Origin: Thaumasiovibrio occultus | Lineage (GTDB): Bacteria > Pseudomonadota > Gammaproteobacteria > Enterobacterales > Vibrionaceae | NCBI GenBank assembly: GCA_019703815.1 | Contig: AP023052.1 | Coordinates: 1,860,001-1,924,000 of the forward strand | Length of the DNA: 64,000 nt | Reading direction: 5' to 3' | Made by a program: the position numbers and the translations under genes | Shown: piece by piece, positions 1 to 7,871 of the stretch | Layout: each line of letters begins with the position of its first letter | Position numbering within the stretch: position 1 is the first letter of the stretch | Notes under the pieces: model-generated | What the model saw: only the letters and a program-made list of their open reading frames with translations | What the model was told of the DNA's origin: nothing | The model's database searches: none

Positions 1-2
1 TA

Positions 3-77
3 GAAAAACGTCGAATGGAGCGATGCGATAACAAGGTGTCGATTGTCGAAGTCATGTCTCTTCCTGAGCCAAATTAA
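3..77 (+). CDS. Possible C-terminal end of a gene cut by the window edge
   Basis: Frame 3 is open from the first base to a TAA at 75-77 and would encode 24 residues ending VEVMSLPEPN. A strong hairpin terminator follows 43 bases later (121-148), which is where a plus-strand gene end would be expected. The other two plus frames close at once (TAG at 1, TAA at 29). The piece is too short to recognise a family and could simply be non-coding. Confidence 0.3.
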   Translation, partial: EKRRMERCDNKVSIVEVMSLPEPN

Positions 78-120
78 GTGCACTCTATTGAGTGTATCTC
101 GCTGCCATCAAATGCCGATA

Positions 121-148
121 AAAAAGCCACTGCACTGAGTGGCTTTTT
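121..148. terminator. Bidirectional rho-independent terminator
   Basis: Stem AAAAAGCCACT / AGTGGCTTTTT with a six-base loop. It has a T run on both strands, so it can end the plus-strand transcript entering from the left edge and the minus-strand alcohol dehydrogenase transcript. Confidence 0.8.
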
Positions 149-238
149 GAAGCTGAATCATAACACGGCGCGTGATCACCTTCACCCTTTCACATCAACA
201 AGTGGTTAAAAAAAGCCCAAAAATCAAACGCATGTCTC

Positions 239-1408
239 TTAGGCTTCTTCTGTTGTGCTACTTGCGCATACCTCTTGCAAAATATGCACTAGGCGATCTT
301 TGGTCAGCGGCAATGGGTTACCTTTAATCGCCGTCGAGCGAAGGGCATCGTCGGCAATATCTTCGAACAGACTGGCGCACAAACCGTACATTTGTAGCGG
401 TGGGATCTTCAAACGTGTTAGCGCTTGTTGGGTCCAGCGGATCGCATCTTCGGCTTTGGCGTGTTCATCCCCCGTTAGCAATACCGCCAAACGGCGATAA
501 CGCTGTAACACATCATTGCGCCCGCTGTGTTTGGCAACATCAATATTTTCCGCCATCACAAACGGTGCTAGACGCGCGGTGATCGCCCCATGTGGCGCTT
601 CCAATCGGCCACCGAGCGACGCCGCCAACCCGTGTGCCGCCCCCAAGCTGGCATTGCTTCGCGCCATGCCACCAAGCATTGAGGCAAATGACATATCAGC
701 ACGGGCGCGGAAATCATCTTGCTCACAGGCCAAAAACAGCGCCTCGGATAACTTACGCAAGCCTTCTTCACACACCATATCAGACAGCGGATTAGGCGCA
801 TTGCAAACGTACGCTTCCATTAAATGGGTGTAAGCATCCATTCCAGATCGCGCCGACAGCGCTGCTTCCATGCCATAAGTTAAGGTGGGATCGATAATGG
901 CTAAATCAGGCAGCAAGACGTGATTGCGAATATTCACTTTGATGTTCTCTTGCGCGGACTTCAGCACGGCGTTTCGGGTCACTTCTGAGCCTGTGCCCGC
1001 ATTGGTAGGAATGGCAATACAAGGTAAAGGGGCGCGTTGAAACGGTAAGTTACGACCAATCACTTCAAGGTAGTCGTAGACGCTACCTTGGTTGGGGATC
1101 AGCGCCGACAACGCTTTACCGACATCAATCACACTGCCGCCCCCGATCGCCACCACCATGTCAGGGGCGAATTTTCGCCCCATCGCGGCCATTTCTTCCA
1201 CCATGGTGATCACTGGCTCGCCCCACACTGACACCTGCTGGTAGCGCATGTTTTGTTGCATCAAATAATTGATCACCGGCTCAGCTCGCTCGGCGTTGCG
1301 CCCTGTTACTAACAGTACGCTATAGCCATATTTTGACAGCAGAGATAAGGATTGATTTAACGCGCCTTCCCCAAAAATTACCTGATTGGCGGTCATGAAT
1401 TGGAACAT
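239..1408 (-). CDS. Iron-containing (group III) alcohol dehydrogenase
   Basis: Cytosolic NAD(P)-dependent oxidoreductase of 389 residues acting on alcohols or aldehydes; the exact substrate cannot be read from the sequence. Visible motifs are the nucleotide-binding GGGSVIDVGKA (about residues 89-99), TNAGTGSEVT (135-144), and the four metal ligands of the FucO/AdhB fold: Asp191 and His195 in GMDAYTH, His259 in AAHGLAA and His273 in APHGAIT. Length is normal for the family. The start is the ATG at 1408, six bases behind a strong GAGGGGG; the frame stays open a few codons further to a TTG that lacks such a site. It is a single-gene unit ending at the 121-148 terminator. Confidence 0.9.
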   Translation of the reverse strand: MFQFMTANQVIFGEGALNQSLSLLSKYGYSVLLVTGRNAERAEPVINYLMQQNMRYQQVSVWGEPVITMVEEMAAMGRKFAPDMVVAIGGGSVIDVGKALSALIPNQGSVYDYLEVIGRNLPFQRAPLPCIAIPTNAGTGSEVTRNAVLKSAQENIKVNIRNHVLLPDLAIIDPTLTYGMEAALSARSGMDAYTHLMEAYVCNAPNPLSDMVCEEGLRKLSEALFLACEQDDFRARADMSFASMLGGMARSNASLGAAHGLAASLGGRLEAPHGAITARLAPFVMAENIDVAKHSGRNDVLQRYRRLAVLLTGDEHAKAEDAIRWTQQALTRLKIPPLQMYGLCASLFEDIADDALRSTAIKGNPLPLTKDRLVHILQEVCASSTTEEA

Positions 1409-1760
1409 ATTGCACCCCCTCAAAAACTGATCGCGCCGGTTGTGGCATTGTCACGCATGGCACATCTCAATCCAGATTGGCGGAGTCTACTTGATGATGT
1501 TTTGACCTATCGCAATACCTGCTGGATAAGTATTGACCGTGTCATCACCGGAAGTAACAAATATGAGCCGCTTCACTTTTTCGAGACAGTCATTGGAAGC
1601 TGGGGCTGACAGTTGGGACGAGGAGCAAACCGTAACTAAAGAAATGTTATGAGACTGGGCATTTACACGCAGCAACGACGGCACAAACCTGATAACACTG
1701 CGTTAGGAGTCGCACTCAGGTTCGAGCATCATCTTGCGATTAACAAGCCTGTGTCACAAT
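1409..1760. other. Intergenic region without recognisable gene
   Basis: About 350 bases between the start of the alcohol dehydrogenase and the 3' end of the NmrA-like gene. Short ORFs exist on both strands but none has a ribosome site or a family signature. It should contain the alcohol dehydrogenase promoter and the 3' end of the downstream gene's transcript; I see no clear terminator hairpin. Confidence 0.5.
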
Positions 1761-2597
1761 TTACGCGTCATAAGGCTCAATCGTCTTCAACCAATCGTCA
1801 AAAGACAGTAATTCAGGGTTCGCTTCTCTTAGTGATGCAATATCGGCACGCCACCCGTCTTCTGCATAGAAGAGAAACATTTGCTTCATAATCTTTGGCA
1901 AAATAAACTTTGTGAACTTCGGAAAATTAACGGGTGATATATTGACGTCCATCTCGCTATTAATTTTTTCAAACATCTCGTTTAGCGATAATTCATCCCC
2001 GGCAATTTCCATTTCCTTGCCGACGTATTGATCAGGATGAGAAAATGAGAGTTCCACAAACTTTCCGATGTCTTGTACGGAGATCAGCTGAAATTTTTTG
2101 CTGTCATCAAGATACAGACGCAACATTCCAGCCATCACTTTTGTCGACATCTGATTAGCAAATGTTTCCATATAGCCAACTGGCCTTAATATTGTGTAAG
2201 GCTTATTGATCGCTTTGAGTTTATCCTCAATCGCTTTCTTGTAGCCATAATGTTCGACCTTGGTATACCTGTCCGCCCCTCCCACAGAAGAATACACGAT
2301 ATGTTGAACAGCAGAATGTTTGGCAAGTTCGAGCAGTGCCTCCCCGTAGCCAACGGAGTTACTGGTATGCGGTAGCGCAAAAAACAATCCATAGGCATTG
2401 TCCAGAAGCGATGTCAAAGATGACTTCTTATTGAGATCGCCTTTATATATTTCAACATTGGGTGCAAACAAAGCACCGACTTTTTCTGGGTTTCGAACTA
2501 ATGCCCTTATTTGATAGCCTTGCTCACTCAAGCTGTTAATAACAGACTGGCCTTGTTTACCACTAGCCCCAACGACAACAATTAATTTACTCTCCAC
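1761..2597 (-). CDS. NmrA-like NAD(P)-binding oxidoreductase (atypical SDR)
   Basis: A 278-residue atypical short-chain dehydrogenase. The N-terminus holds the Rossmann motif GASGKQG (residues 10-16), followed by YKGDLNKKSSL (near 52), and a later stretch SSVGGADRY-x-HYGYKK that is typical of NmrA/QOR2-type sensors or quinone reductases. The start is GTG at 2597, with GGGAG about nine bases ahead. The function is probably NADPH-dependent reduction or redox sensing; the substrate is unknown. The gene has no operon partners. Its base composition looks more AT-rich than neighbouring genes, and an exact 45-bp tandem duplication lies just upstream (2637-2726), so recent acquisition or promoter rearrangement is possible. 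Confidence 0.8.
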   Translation of the reverse strand: MESKLIVVVGASGKQGQSVINSLSEQGYQIRALVRNPEKVGALFAPNVEIYKGDLNKKSSLTSLLDNAYGLFFALPHTSNSVGYGEALLELAKHSAVQHIVYSSVGGADRYTKVEHYGYKKAIEDKLKAINKPYTILRPVGYMETFANQMSTKVMAGMLRLYLDDSKKFQLISVQDIGKFVELSFSHPDQYVGKEMEIAGDELSLNEMFEKINSEMDVNISPVNFPKFTKFILPKIMKQMFLFYAEDGWRADIASLREANPELLSFDDWLKTIEPYDA

Positions 2598-2636
2598 CGC
2601 GAACTCCCTGTTAACGTTTTATCCTGCAAATCAGTC

Positions 2637-2726
2637 TATAGAGACATGGCCACATGATCTCGGATGAAAGTAGAGTACTGATATAGAGACATGGCCACAT
2701 GATCTCGGATGAAAGTAGAGTACTGA
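2637..2726. repeat. Exact 45-bp tandem duplication upstream of the NmrA-like gene
   Basis: Two head-to-tail identical copies, 2637-2681 and 2682-2726, each starting TATAGAGACATGGCC and ending GAGTACTGA. The match breaks immediately on both sides, so the unit is exactly 45 bp. Each copy carries the near-palindrome CATGGCCACATG. The array starts 40 bp upstream of the GTG start, so it duplicates promoter or operator DNA. Confidence 0.95.
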
Positions 2727-3190
2727 CATGTAAAACCATGCAATAACAACAGATATATTATTGATAACATTGACTTTTAACTAATGAAAACTACGGTAAA
2801 AAGCGTCTGCTATGCAGCGTAAACTGCACCGCTATTTAATACCTTGGATAAACAAGCAGAAACTTAGGTAGTCCGGTTAGTTTGCAAAATTTGGGCAGGC
2901 TTTTTCTATCTGTGCCACCAGCTTTTCACATGCGAGATAAACACGGTTTTCGCCTGTATAACTGCTCACCCTTCCCTCACATCGTGCAATAGTTGCACAA
3001 TCTGTTGGTGGTTAGTGAAATTGGCTATGACTTATTGCCATAAGCTATCGCAATGATAGGTAAATCTTTCTTTTCTCGCGGGGCGGGATCAGGCATAGTT
3101 AGCTCAACTAAACGAAACAACGAGATGGCGTTGCTACCTTGCCCCAGCAGTGGATCAGCGGCCATATCATCAAGGAATCGGAGAAAGAAT
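2727..3190. other. Intergenic region, glutaredoxin promoter side
   Basis: About 460 bases with no supported gene. It should carry the grxA promoter. The frame of grxA is open upstream to about 3053 but lacks a ribosome site there. Confidence 0.5.
3045..3059. promoter_or_regulatory. Weak OxyR-like site upstream of grxA
   Basis: CTATC-GCAAT-GATAG inverted repeat. It contains CTAT-N7-ATAG, the central two tetranucleotides of the classic OxyR motif; the outer tetrads match poorly. grxA is an OxyR target in E. coli, so position and family fit, but the match is only partial. Confidence 0.3.
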
Positions 3191-3454
3191 ATGTTCGTAG
3201 TTATTTTTGGTCGCCCAGGTTGTCCATTCTGTGTTCGTGCGAAAGAAATCGCGGAAACGCTAAAAGAAGAGCGTGACGACTTCAACTTCCGCTACGTTGA
3301 TATCCACGCTGAAGGTATTTCGAAAGCAGATCTTGAAAAGACCGTTGGTAAGCCGGTAGAAACCGTACCTCAAATCTTCATCGACCAAGAGCACGTTGGC
3401 GGTTGTACTGAGTTTGAAGCATACGCGAAAGAGAACTTGGGTCTGTACCAATAA
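3191..3454 (+). CDS. grxA: Glutaredoxin 1
   Basis: Glutathione-dependent thiol-disulfide oxidoreductase of 87 residues that reduces ribonucleotide reductase and protein disulfides in the cytosol. The active site CPFC is at residues 11-14, the cis-proline loop TVPQIF at about 58-63, and the glutathione-binding GGCTEF at about 69-74. I chose ATG 3191, which has GGAGAAAG just ahead and gives the usual GrxA length; the longer open frame upstream adds unrelated residues. It is a single-gene unit with its own terminator. Confidence 0.95.
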   Translation: MFVVIFGRPGCPFCVRAKEIAETLKEERDDFNFRYVDIHAEGISKADLEKTVGKPVETVPQIFIDQEHVGGCTEFEAYAKENLGLYQ

Positions 3455-3498
3455 GTTCGCTGCTAGCACAGCTCAATCTTAGAACTGTGTAATCAAAG

Positions 3499-3524
3499 AA
3501 GACTGGCTTAGGCCGGTCTTTTTT
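3499..3524 (+). terminator. grxA terminator
   Basis: AAGACTGGC / GCCGGTCTT stem (one G-T pair) with a short loop, followed by six T. It lies about 45 bases after the grxA stop. Confidence 0.85.
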
Positions 3525-3550
3525 ATGCCTATCGTACCGTGCCTGTCTCT

Positions 3551-3601
3551 TTTCCCTCTTTTTATTTTTCTCTCTTCTATTCTATTTTATTTTATTTTAC
3601 T
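3551..3601. repeat. Low-complexity T-rich tract
   Basis: Roughly 50 bases of T with scattered C and A (TCTCTTCTATTCTATTTTATTTTATTTTA). It lies between the convergent grxA and response-regulator genes. On the minus strand it is A-rich and does not form a terminator. Confidence 0.6.
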
Positions 3602-3658
3602 GTCTTTTCTTAAGGCTTTTGTCTCTTGCTAAATCTCGAGAAAAAGCCATTGCACCGC

Positions 3659-4336
3659 TTAGGCTCTGAAGTAACGTCGCTCTGGCCTGCCAATCGTGCC
3701 GTAAGAGACTTGGGCGCTGAACTCATCTTCGGCAACGAGATATTCAAGATAGCGTCTGGCGGTCGTGCGGCTTGCACCAATCTGTTGGCCAACTTCTTCT
3801 GCATTTAGCCCGCTCTCGGTCGCCAGCATGACCTCGCGCACTTTATCTAAAGTAATGCCATCAATCCCTTTCGGCAGACGCGAGGGTTTGACTGGCTCGG
3901 CATTGGTTGGTGAGGCGAGCAGCCCATCCACATCACTTTGCGCCAACGAACTCATCTGCTGCAAGCGTCCAACATGCTCGACATAACGTTGCAACGAGGC
4001 ATTCAAGCGTTCAAACACCAAAGGTTTTAAGATGTAATCGAAGATCCCTTGGCGCATAGCGGTTTTCAAGGTATCGACTTCTTTGGCAGCGGTGATCAAA
4101 ATAACATCGCTACCCACTTCACTGGCGCGCAGCTCACGCAATAACTCTAAACCTGTGCCAGAAGGAAACTGGTTATCGAGCAGGATCAACTGCGGTTGTA
4201 ACACTTCAATCAGATCGCGGGCATCGTCCAAAGTATGGGCGATCCCCACCACTTCAAAGCCATCTATGCGCTCAACAAACCGGCGCTGAATTTCAGCAAT
4301 TTGAGGATCATCTTCGGCAATTACCAACTTTATCAT
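3659..4336 (-). CDS. CitB/DcuR/DpiA-type response regulator
   Basis: A 225-residue cytosolic response regulator. The receiver domain has the acidic pair at residues 9-10, the phospho-acceptor Asp54 in LILLDNQFPSG, the conserved Thr in VILITAAKE, and Lys in YILKPL. The C-terminal half carries the winged-helix type output seen in CitB/DcuR regulators (AEEVGQQIGASRTTARRYLE). It is co-transcribed with the sensor kinase just upstream (16-base gap) and is divergent from tctCBA, so it most likely activates that transporter operon in response to a di- or tricarboxylate. This is not an OmpR-type TctD. Confidence 0.88.
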   Translation of the reverse strand: MIKLVIAEDDPQIAEIQRRFVERIDGFEVVGIAHTLDDARDLIEVLQPQLILLDNQFPSGTGLELLRELRASEVGSDVILITAAKEVDTLKTAMRQGIFDYILKPLVFERLNASLQRYVEHVGRLQQMSSLAQSDVDGLLASPTNAEPVKPSRLPKGIDGITLDKVREVMLATESGLNAEEVGQQIGASRTTARRYLEYLVAEDEFSAQVSYGTIGRPERRYFRA

Positions 4337-4352
4337 CGTCTATTATCGTCCC

Positions 4353-6008
4353 TTATGATTGATAGCGCGGCGACTCCGCGTCCGCGCTAAATAACGACTT
4401 AGTTAAATACAGGGTGAAGCGGCTGCCGCCCTGCTCGTTCACTGGCGAATCAATCGTGAGCAAGCCGTCCAGTTGCTCGGTCAGTTGGCGCACCAAATAC
4501 AGCCCAATCCCATGACCTTCGGCTTTCTTGGTGGAGTAACCGCGCTGAAAAATCGCGTCTTGCTCGTCCAGCGATAAGCCGCGTCCTTGATCTTCAATTT
4601 CGAAAATCAGCTCTTTCCCTAAGTCGGTCATACTCAAACGGACAACACCGTTAAGGCCGGTTGCATTGCGCGTCGCTTCAAGCGCGTTGTCGAGCAAGTT
4701 CCCCAAGATACTCACCAACTGCTCTCGCGGGATCCCATTAGGTATATCGTACATTTGGCTATCAGGATCAATCTCCAGTCGCAAACCTAACTCTTTGGCA
4801 CGACTGTATTTCCCCAGCAAACACCCAGCGAGCACGCTGTCGTTCGTCGCATTCATCAACACTTCAATCAAGCTTTGTTGTTGCTGGGTTTCACTACCAA
4901 TCAATTGCAGCGCCTCGTCGCTAGCTCCCATTTGGATCAGTCCCGCTATCGTATGAAGTTTATTGTTGTACTCGTGAGATTGGCTACGCAAGCTGTCGGC
5001 ATACTGGCGAATACGGGTGAGTTTTTTGCTGACCAAATCCACTTCGTTTTTTAAACGAAAGCTCGATACCACCCCCATCACGTCACCGTCTTGCAGCAAT
5101 GGGATCCGGTTTACAATCAGTAGATGATCGTGCAACCACACTTCTTCATCGTACTGCGGTATACCCGTTTGTAGCACTTCTAACATGCCGCTATCGGGCA
5201 GCACATCCAGAATATTCATCCCACGGTAATTCAGGGTATGGTCGAGCTGTAAGGTAGTCATTGCCGCCCGATTAAACGTGGTGATTTCACCGGCTTGGTT
5301 TATCGACACTATCCCTTCACGCACGGTTTCTAAGGTGACATTGCGCTCTTGGAACAACCGGGCGATCTGCTCCGGCTCTAAATCAAAAATGACCCGCTTA
5401 AAATGCGTCGCAAACATCACCGCGGCAGTGGCACTGAATAACAGGGCAAAACCGGTCGCAATCGACATGATCACTGTGTGATTGGCAACAGTAGACTCCA
5501 CGGTATCAAGCAGATATCCCACTGATACAATGCCAATGATCTCGCCGCTGCGCGCAAAAATAGGCGCTTTACCGCGCACCGACCAACCCACGCTCCCTTC
5601 AGCGCGAGCAACATAACTTTGCCCATGCACCAGCACTGCGCTGTTGTCATCTTGGTCATCATCCGACATCGAGCCGCCAATCCGACTTGGGTCAGGGTGG
5701 GCTAAACGAATGCCTTGCTGATCGCCAATCACCACAAATCGCGCTTCTGCCGCGTTGGCCAGTTGTTCACTGACCCTATTGAGATGGTCAATATCACGCT
5801 GCTTTACGGCCGCAATCACTTCCGGCGTATTGGCAATGGTTTGCGCCACCAGCATGGCTTGCTGACCAAACTGTTGTTCGAGGGAGTGGTCGAGATAGCG
5901 CACCGCAAAATGGCCCAGCACCCCGGTTTGCAGCAAGGTGATCACACCGAGTAACAGCACCATTCTTGGCTTAAGACGCAATTGGCGAAAAGGCTTAATT
6001 AACAGCAT
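4353..6008 (-). CDS. CitA/DcuS/DpiB-type sensor histidine kinase
   Basis: A 551-residue inner-membrane kinase. Order: TM1 (about 16-36), a periplasmic PAS-like sensor (about 40-170) with SYVARAEGSVGWSVRGKAP near its end, TM2 (about 180-200), a cytoplasmic PAS, then the HPK5-type H box RSQSHEYNNKLHTI, N box GNLLDNALEA, and G boxes EDQGRGLS and GHGIGLYLV. Kinases of this family bind citrate, malate or fumarate directly. The start ATG 6008 has TAGGGAG six bases ahead; the open frame extends 21 codons further upstream without such a site. It is the first gene of the kinase-regulator pair and is divergent from tctC. Confidence 0.9.
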   Translation of the reverse strand: MLLIKPFRQLRLKPRMVLLLGVITLLQTGVLGHFAVRYLDHSLEQQFGQQAMLVAQTIANTPEVIAAVKQRDIDHLNRVSEQLANAAEARFVVIGDQQGIRLAHPDPSRIGGSMSDDDQDDNSAVLVHGQSYVARAEGSVGWSVRGKAPIFARSGEIIGIVSVGYLLDTVESTVANHTVIMSIATGFALLFSATAAVMFATHFKRVIFDLEPEQIARLFQERNVTLETVREGIVSINQAGEITTFNRAAMTTLQLDHTLNYRGMNILDVLPDSGMLEVLQTGIPQYDEEVWLHDHLLIVNRIPLLQDGDVMGVVSSFRLKNEVDLVSKKLTRIRQYADSLRSQSHEYNNKLHTIAGLIQMGASDEALQLIGSETQQQQSLIEVLMNATNDSVLAGCLLGKYSRAKELGLRLEIDPDSQMYDIPNGIPREQLVSILGNLLDNALEATRNATGLNGVVRLSMTDLGKELIFEIEDQGRGLSLDEQDAIFQRGYSTKKAEGHGIGLYLVRQLTEQLDGLLTIDSPVNEQGGSRFTLYLTKSLFSADAESPRYQS

Positions 6009-6233
6009 AAGTCTCCCTACTACCGCTGATAACAAGAGAAAACATCCGTGAACAAAATGCACAAAACGCACTTTATTTTCTTTAACAACATTATATTTAC
6101 AAACTTTTCAATTCTCGGAAACCTGAATATCGTGGCAGTGAGACTCAAACCCAACTTTGCATTTTGAACAGGCATTTGTGCCATTAACCCTTTGCAGCTT
6201 TGGGTAAAACACCAACAAAATGAGGACTAACCT
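6009..6233. promoter_or_regulatory. Divergent control region of the two-component pair and tctCBA
   Basis: A 225-bp divergent gap. The half next to the kinase is AT-rich (TTTCTTTAACAAC then TATTTACAAAC), which resembles operators bound by CitB/DcuR-type regulators. The half next to tctC contains GGCA-TTTG-TGCC (6171-6182). I cannot place exact -35/-10 boxes. Confidence 0.5.
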
Positions 6234-7217
6234 ATGCTCAACACAATGCAATCTCGCAAGACTGTGCTGACGGCGACAGCCTTAGTACTGGGTAGCTTGA
6301 GCTTTAACGTGAATGCCCAGATTGAAGAAATCCACTTTCTGATACCCGGCGGTGCCGGTGGTGGTTGGGACAGCACTGCCCGCGGTATTGGCGAAGCGCT
6401 GAATAAATCAGGCCTTGTTGACCAAGTATCGTACGAAAACATGTCTGGCGGTGGCGGCGGTAAAGCCATTGCGCATTTGATCAAAACAGCGCGCCAATCC
6501 GACGAAACCCTGATGGTGAATTCAACGCCTATTGTTATTCGCTCACTTTCCAATGTGTTCCCACAGTCGTTTCGCGATCTTACCCCTGTTGCGGCAACCA
6601 TTGGTGATTACGGCGCGTTCGTTGTCGCCACCGATTCGCCTTACACCGACTTCAATCAGTTGGTGGAAAAATACCTCAATGATCCCGCTTCAGTCCCTAT
6701 CGCGGGCGGCTCAGCGCGCGGCAGCATGGATCACTTAGTCGCGGCGATGGCATTTAAAGCCGCCGGTGGCGATCCGCGTCAGGTGAAATACTTGGCCTAC
6801 GATGCAGGCGGTAAAGCGATGGCCGGTTTGTTATCTGGCGAAGCGCAAATTCTCTCAACGGGGTTAAGTGAAGCGCTGAGCTTGGCTGATGCCGGTGAAG
6901 TGCGCATTTTGGCGATGACCGGTGATGCCCGCTCTGACGCCGCGCCTGAAGTGCCGACGCTTAGCGAGCTGGGTTACGACGCGGTGTTTGTGAACTGGCG
7001 TGGCTTCTTTGGTCCTCCGGGCCTTGGGGATGACAAAGTGGCGGAGTACGCCGAAACCTTCGAGCAAATGTACGAAACCGGTGCATGGGACGAGGTTCGC
7101 TCGCGCTATGGCTGGGCTGAGATCTACAAACCGGGCGATGAGTTCACCGCTTTCTTGGAAACCCAAGAGCAACAAGTGGGCGATCTGATGCGCGAGCTTG
7201 GCTTCCTTACCAACTAA
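6234..7217 (+). CDS. tctC: Tripartite tricarboxylate transporter, periplasmic binding protein TctC
   Basis: A 327-residue periplasmic solute receptor of the TTT (Bug/TctC) family. The signal peptide covers about residues 1-28, ending SFNVNA; the mature protein starts with the IHFLIPGGAGGGWDSTARG region that forms the ligand-carboxylate pocket. Further family signatures are GGGKAIAHLI and PEVPTLSELGYD. It captures a di- or tricarboxylate and hands it to TctAB. It is the first gene of tctCBA, with AGGA ahead of the ATG, and is divergent from its likely regulators. Length is normal. Confidence 0.92.
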   Translation: MLNTMQSRKTVLTATALVLGSLSFNVNAQIEEIHFLIPGGAGGGWDSTARGIGEALNKSGLVDQVSYENMSGGGGGKAIAHLIKTARQSDETLMVNSTPIVIRSLSNVFPQSFRDLTPVAATIGDYGAFVVATDSPYTDFNQLVEKYLNDPASVPIAGGSARGSMDHLVAAMAFKAAGGDPRQVKYLAYDAGGKAMAGLLSGEAQILSTGLSEALSLADAGEVRILAMTGDARSDAAPEVPTLSELGYDAVFVNWRGFFGPPGLGDDKVAEYAETFEQMYETGAWDEVRSRYGWAEIYKPGDEFTAFLETQEQQVGDLMRELGFLTN

Positions 7218-7394
7218 TCAACAATACAGTCGGGGCGCTGCCCCATCAATTCACACGCTAACTTGTCGTAAGACAACCCCTCGATGCCAGCGGCTGCGGT
7301 CGCTGGCTCTCACAAACAGGTTCAGCACCCATGCGCCACAATCACTCAATATACGACGCGCTTGGTCTAACCTTTGTGGAAGAAGGATGACACC

Positions 7395-7868
7395 ATGACT
7401 ATCACAAAAGACCATATCGGAGGATTGCTGTTCCTCTGTTTCTCGCTGCTTTATGGCTACTATGCTGGGCAGATCCGAATGTTTCCCGGTGATGAACTCC
7501 AAGCGTTTCATGCGCGCTCATTACCCAATGCCCTTGCCGTGATGGGGATCGTCCTCTCGGTTATTCAATTACTCACTGCCAGTCGCCATCGCGAAGACAA
7601 GCTCTCATTTGCCGGTCTGAGCTTTTCGCTGATGATCAAGCTGCTGGCCTTGATGCTGGTGTTTTCATTCACTTTAGAATGGATTGGATTCATGCTCTCC
7701 ACCATTCTGTTCCTAGCCGGTGGCTTTGTTATTTTGGGCGAGCGTCGTCCTAAAATCGTTTTGCTTGCTTCTGTACCCTTTGCGGTCCTTTTCTGGCTGC
7801 TGCTGACCCAAGTGCTCGATATTTATCTAGCGCCGGGGCGTTTGATCAGTGCCGTTTTAGGAGGATAA
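7395..7868 (+). CDS. tctB: Tripartite tricarboxylate transporter, small membrane subunit TctB
   Basis: A 157-residue inner-membrane protein with four predicted helices (about 10-28, 45-62, 75-95 and 110-140). This is the usual poorly conserved small subunit that pairs with TctA. Start ATG 7395 has AAGGATGA five bases ahead; the frame stays open seven codons upstream. It lies 177 bp after tctC and 3 bp before tctA, and its identification rests mainly on topology and on sitting between tctC and tctA. Confidence 0.88.
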   Translation: MTITKDHIGGLLFLCFSLLYGYYAGQIRMFPGDELQAFHARSLPNALAVMGIVLSVIQLLTASRHREDKLSFAGLSFSLMIKLLALMLVFSFTLEWIGFMLSTILFLAGGFVILGERRPKIVLLASVPFAVLFWLLLTQVLDIYLAPGRLISAVLGG

Positions 7869-7871
7869 ATT

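Noticed and set aside
1487-1684. 65-residue minus ORF between the alcohol dehydrogenase and NmrA-like genes
   Set aside because: No family signature and no ribosome site; could be a relic but cannot be supported.
1690-1800. tRNA-like GGTTCGAGC and attC-like GCGTTAGG strings
   Set aside because: No acceptor, D or anticodon stem pairs around the T-loop-like string, and no matching R'/R'' integron core; both are isolated short matches.
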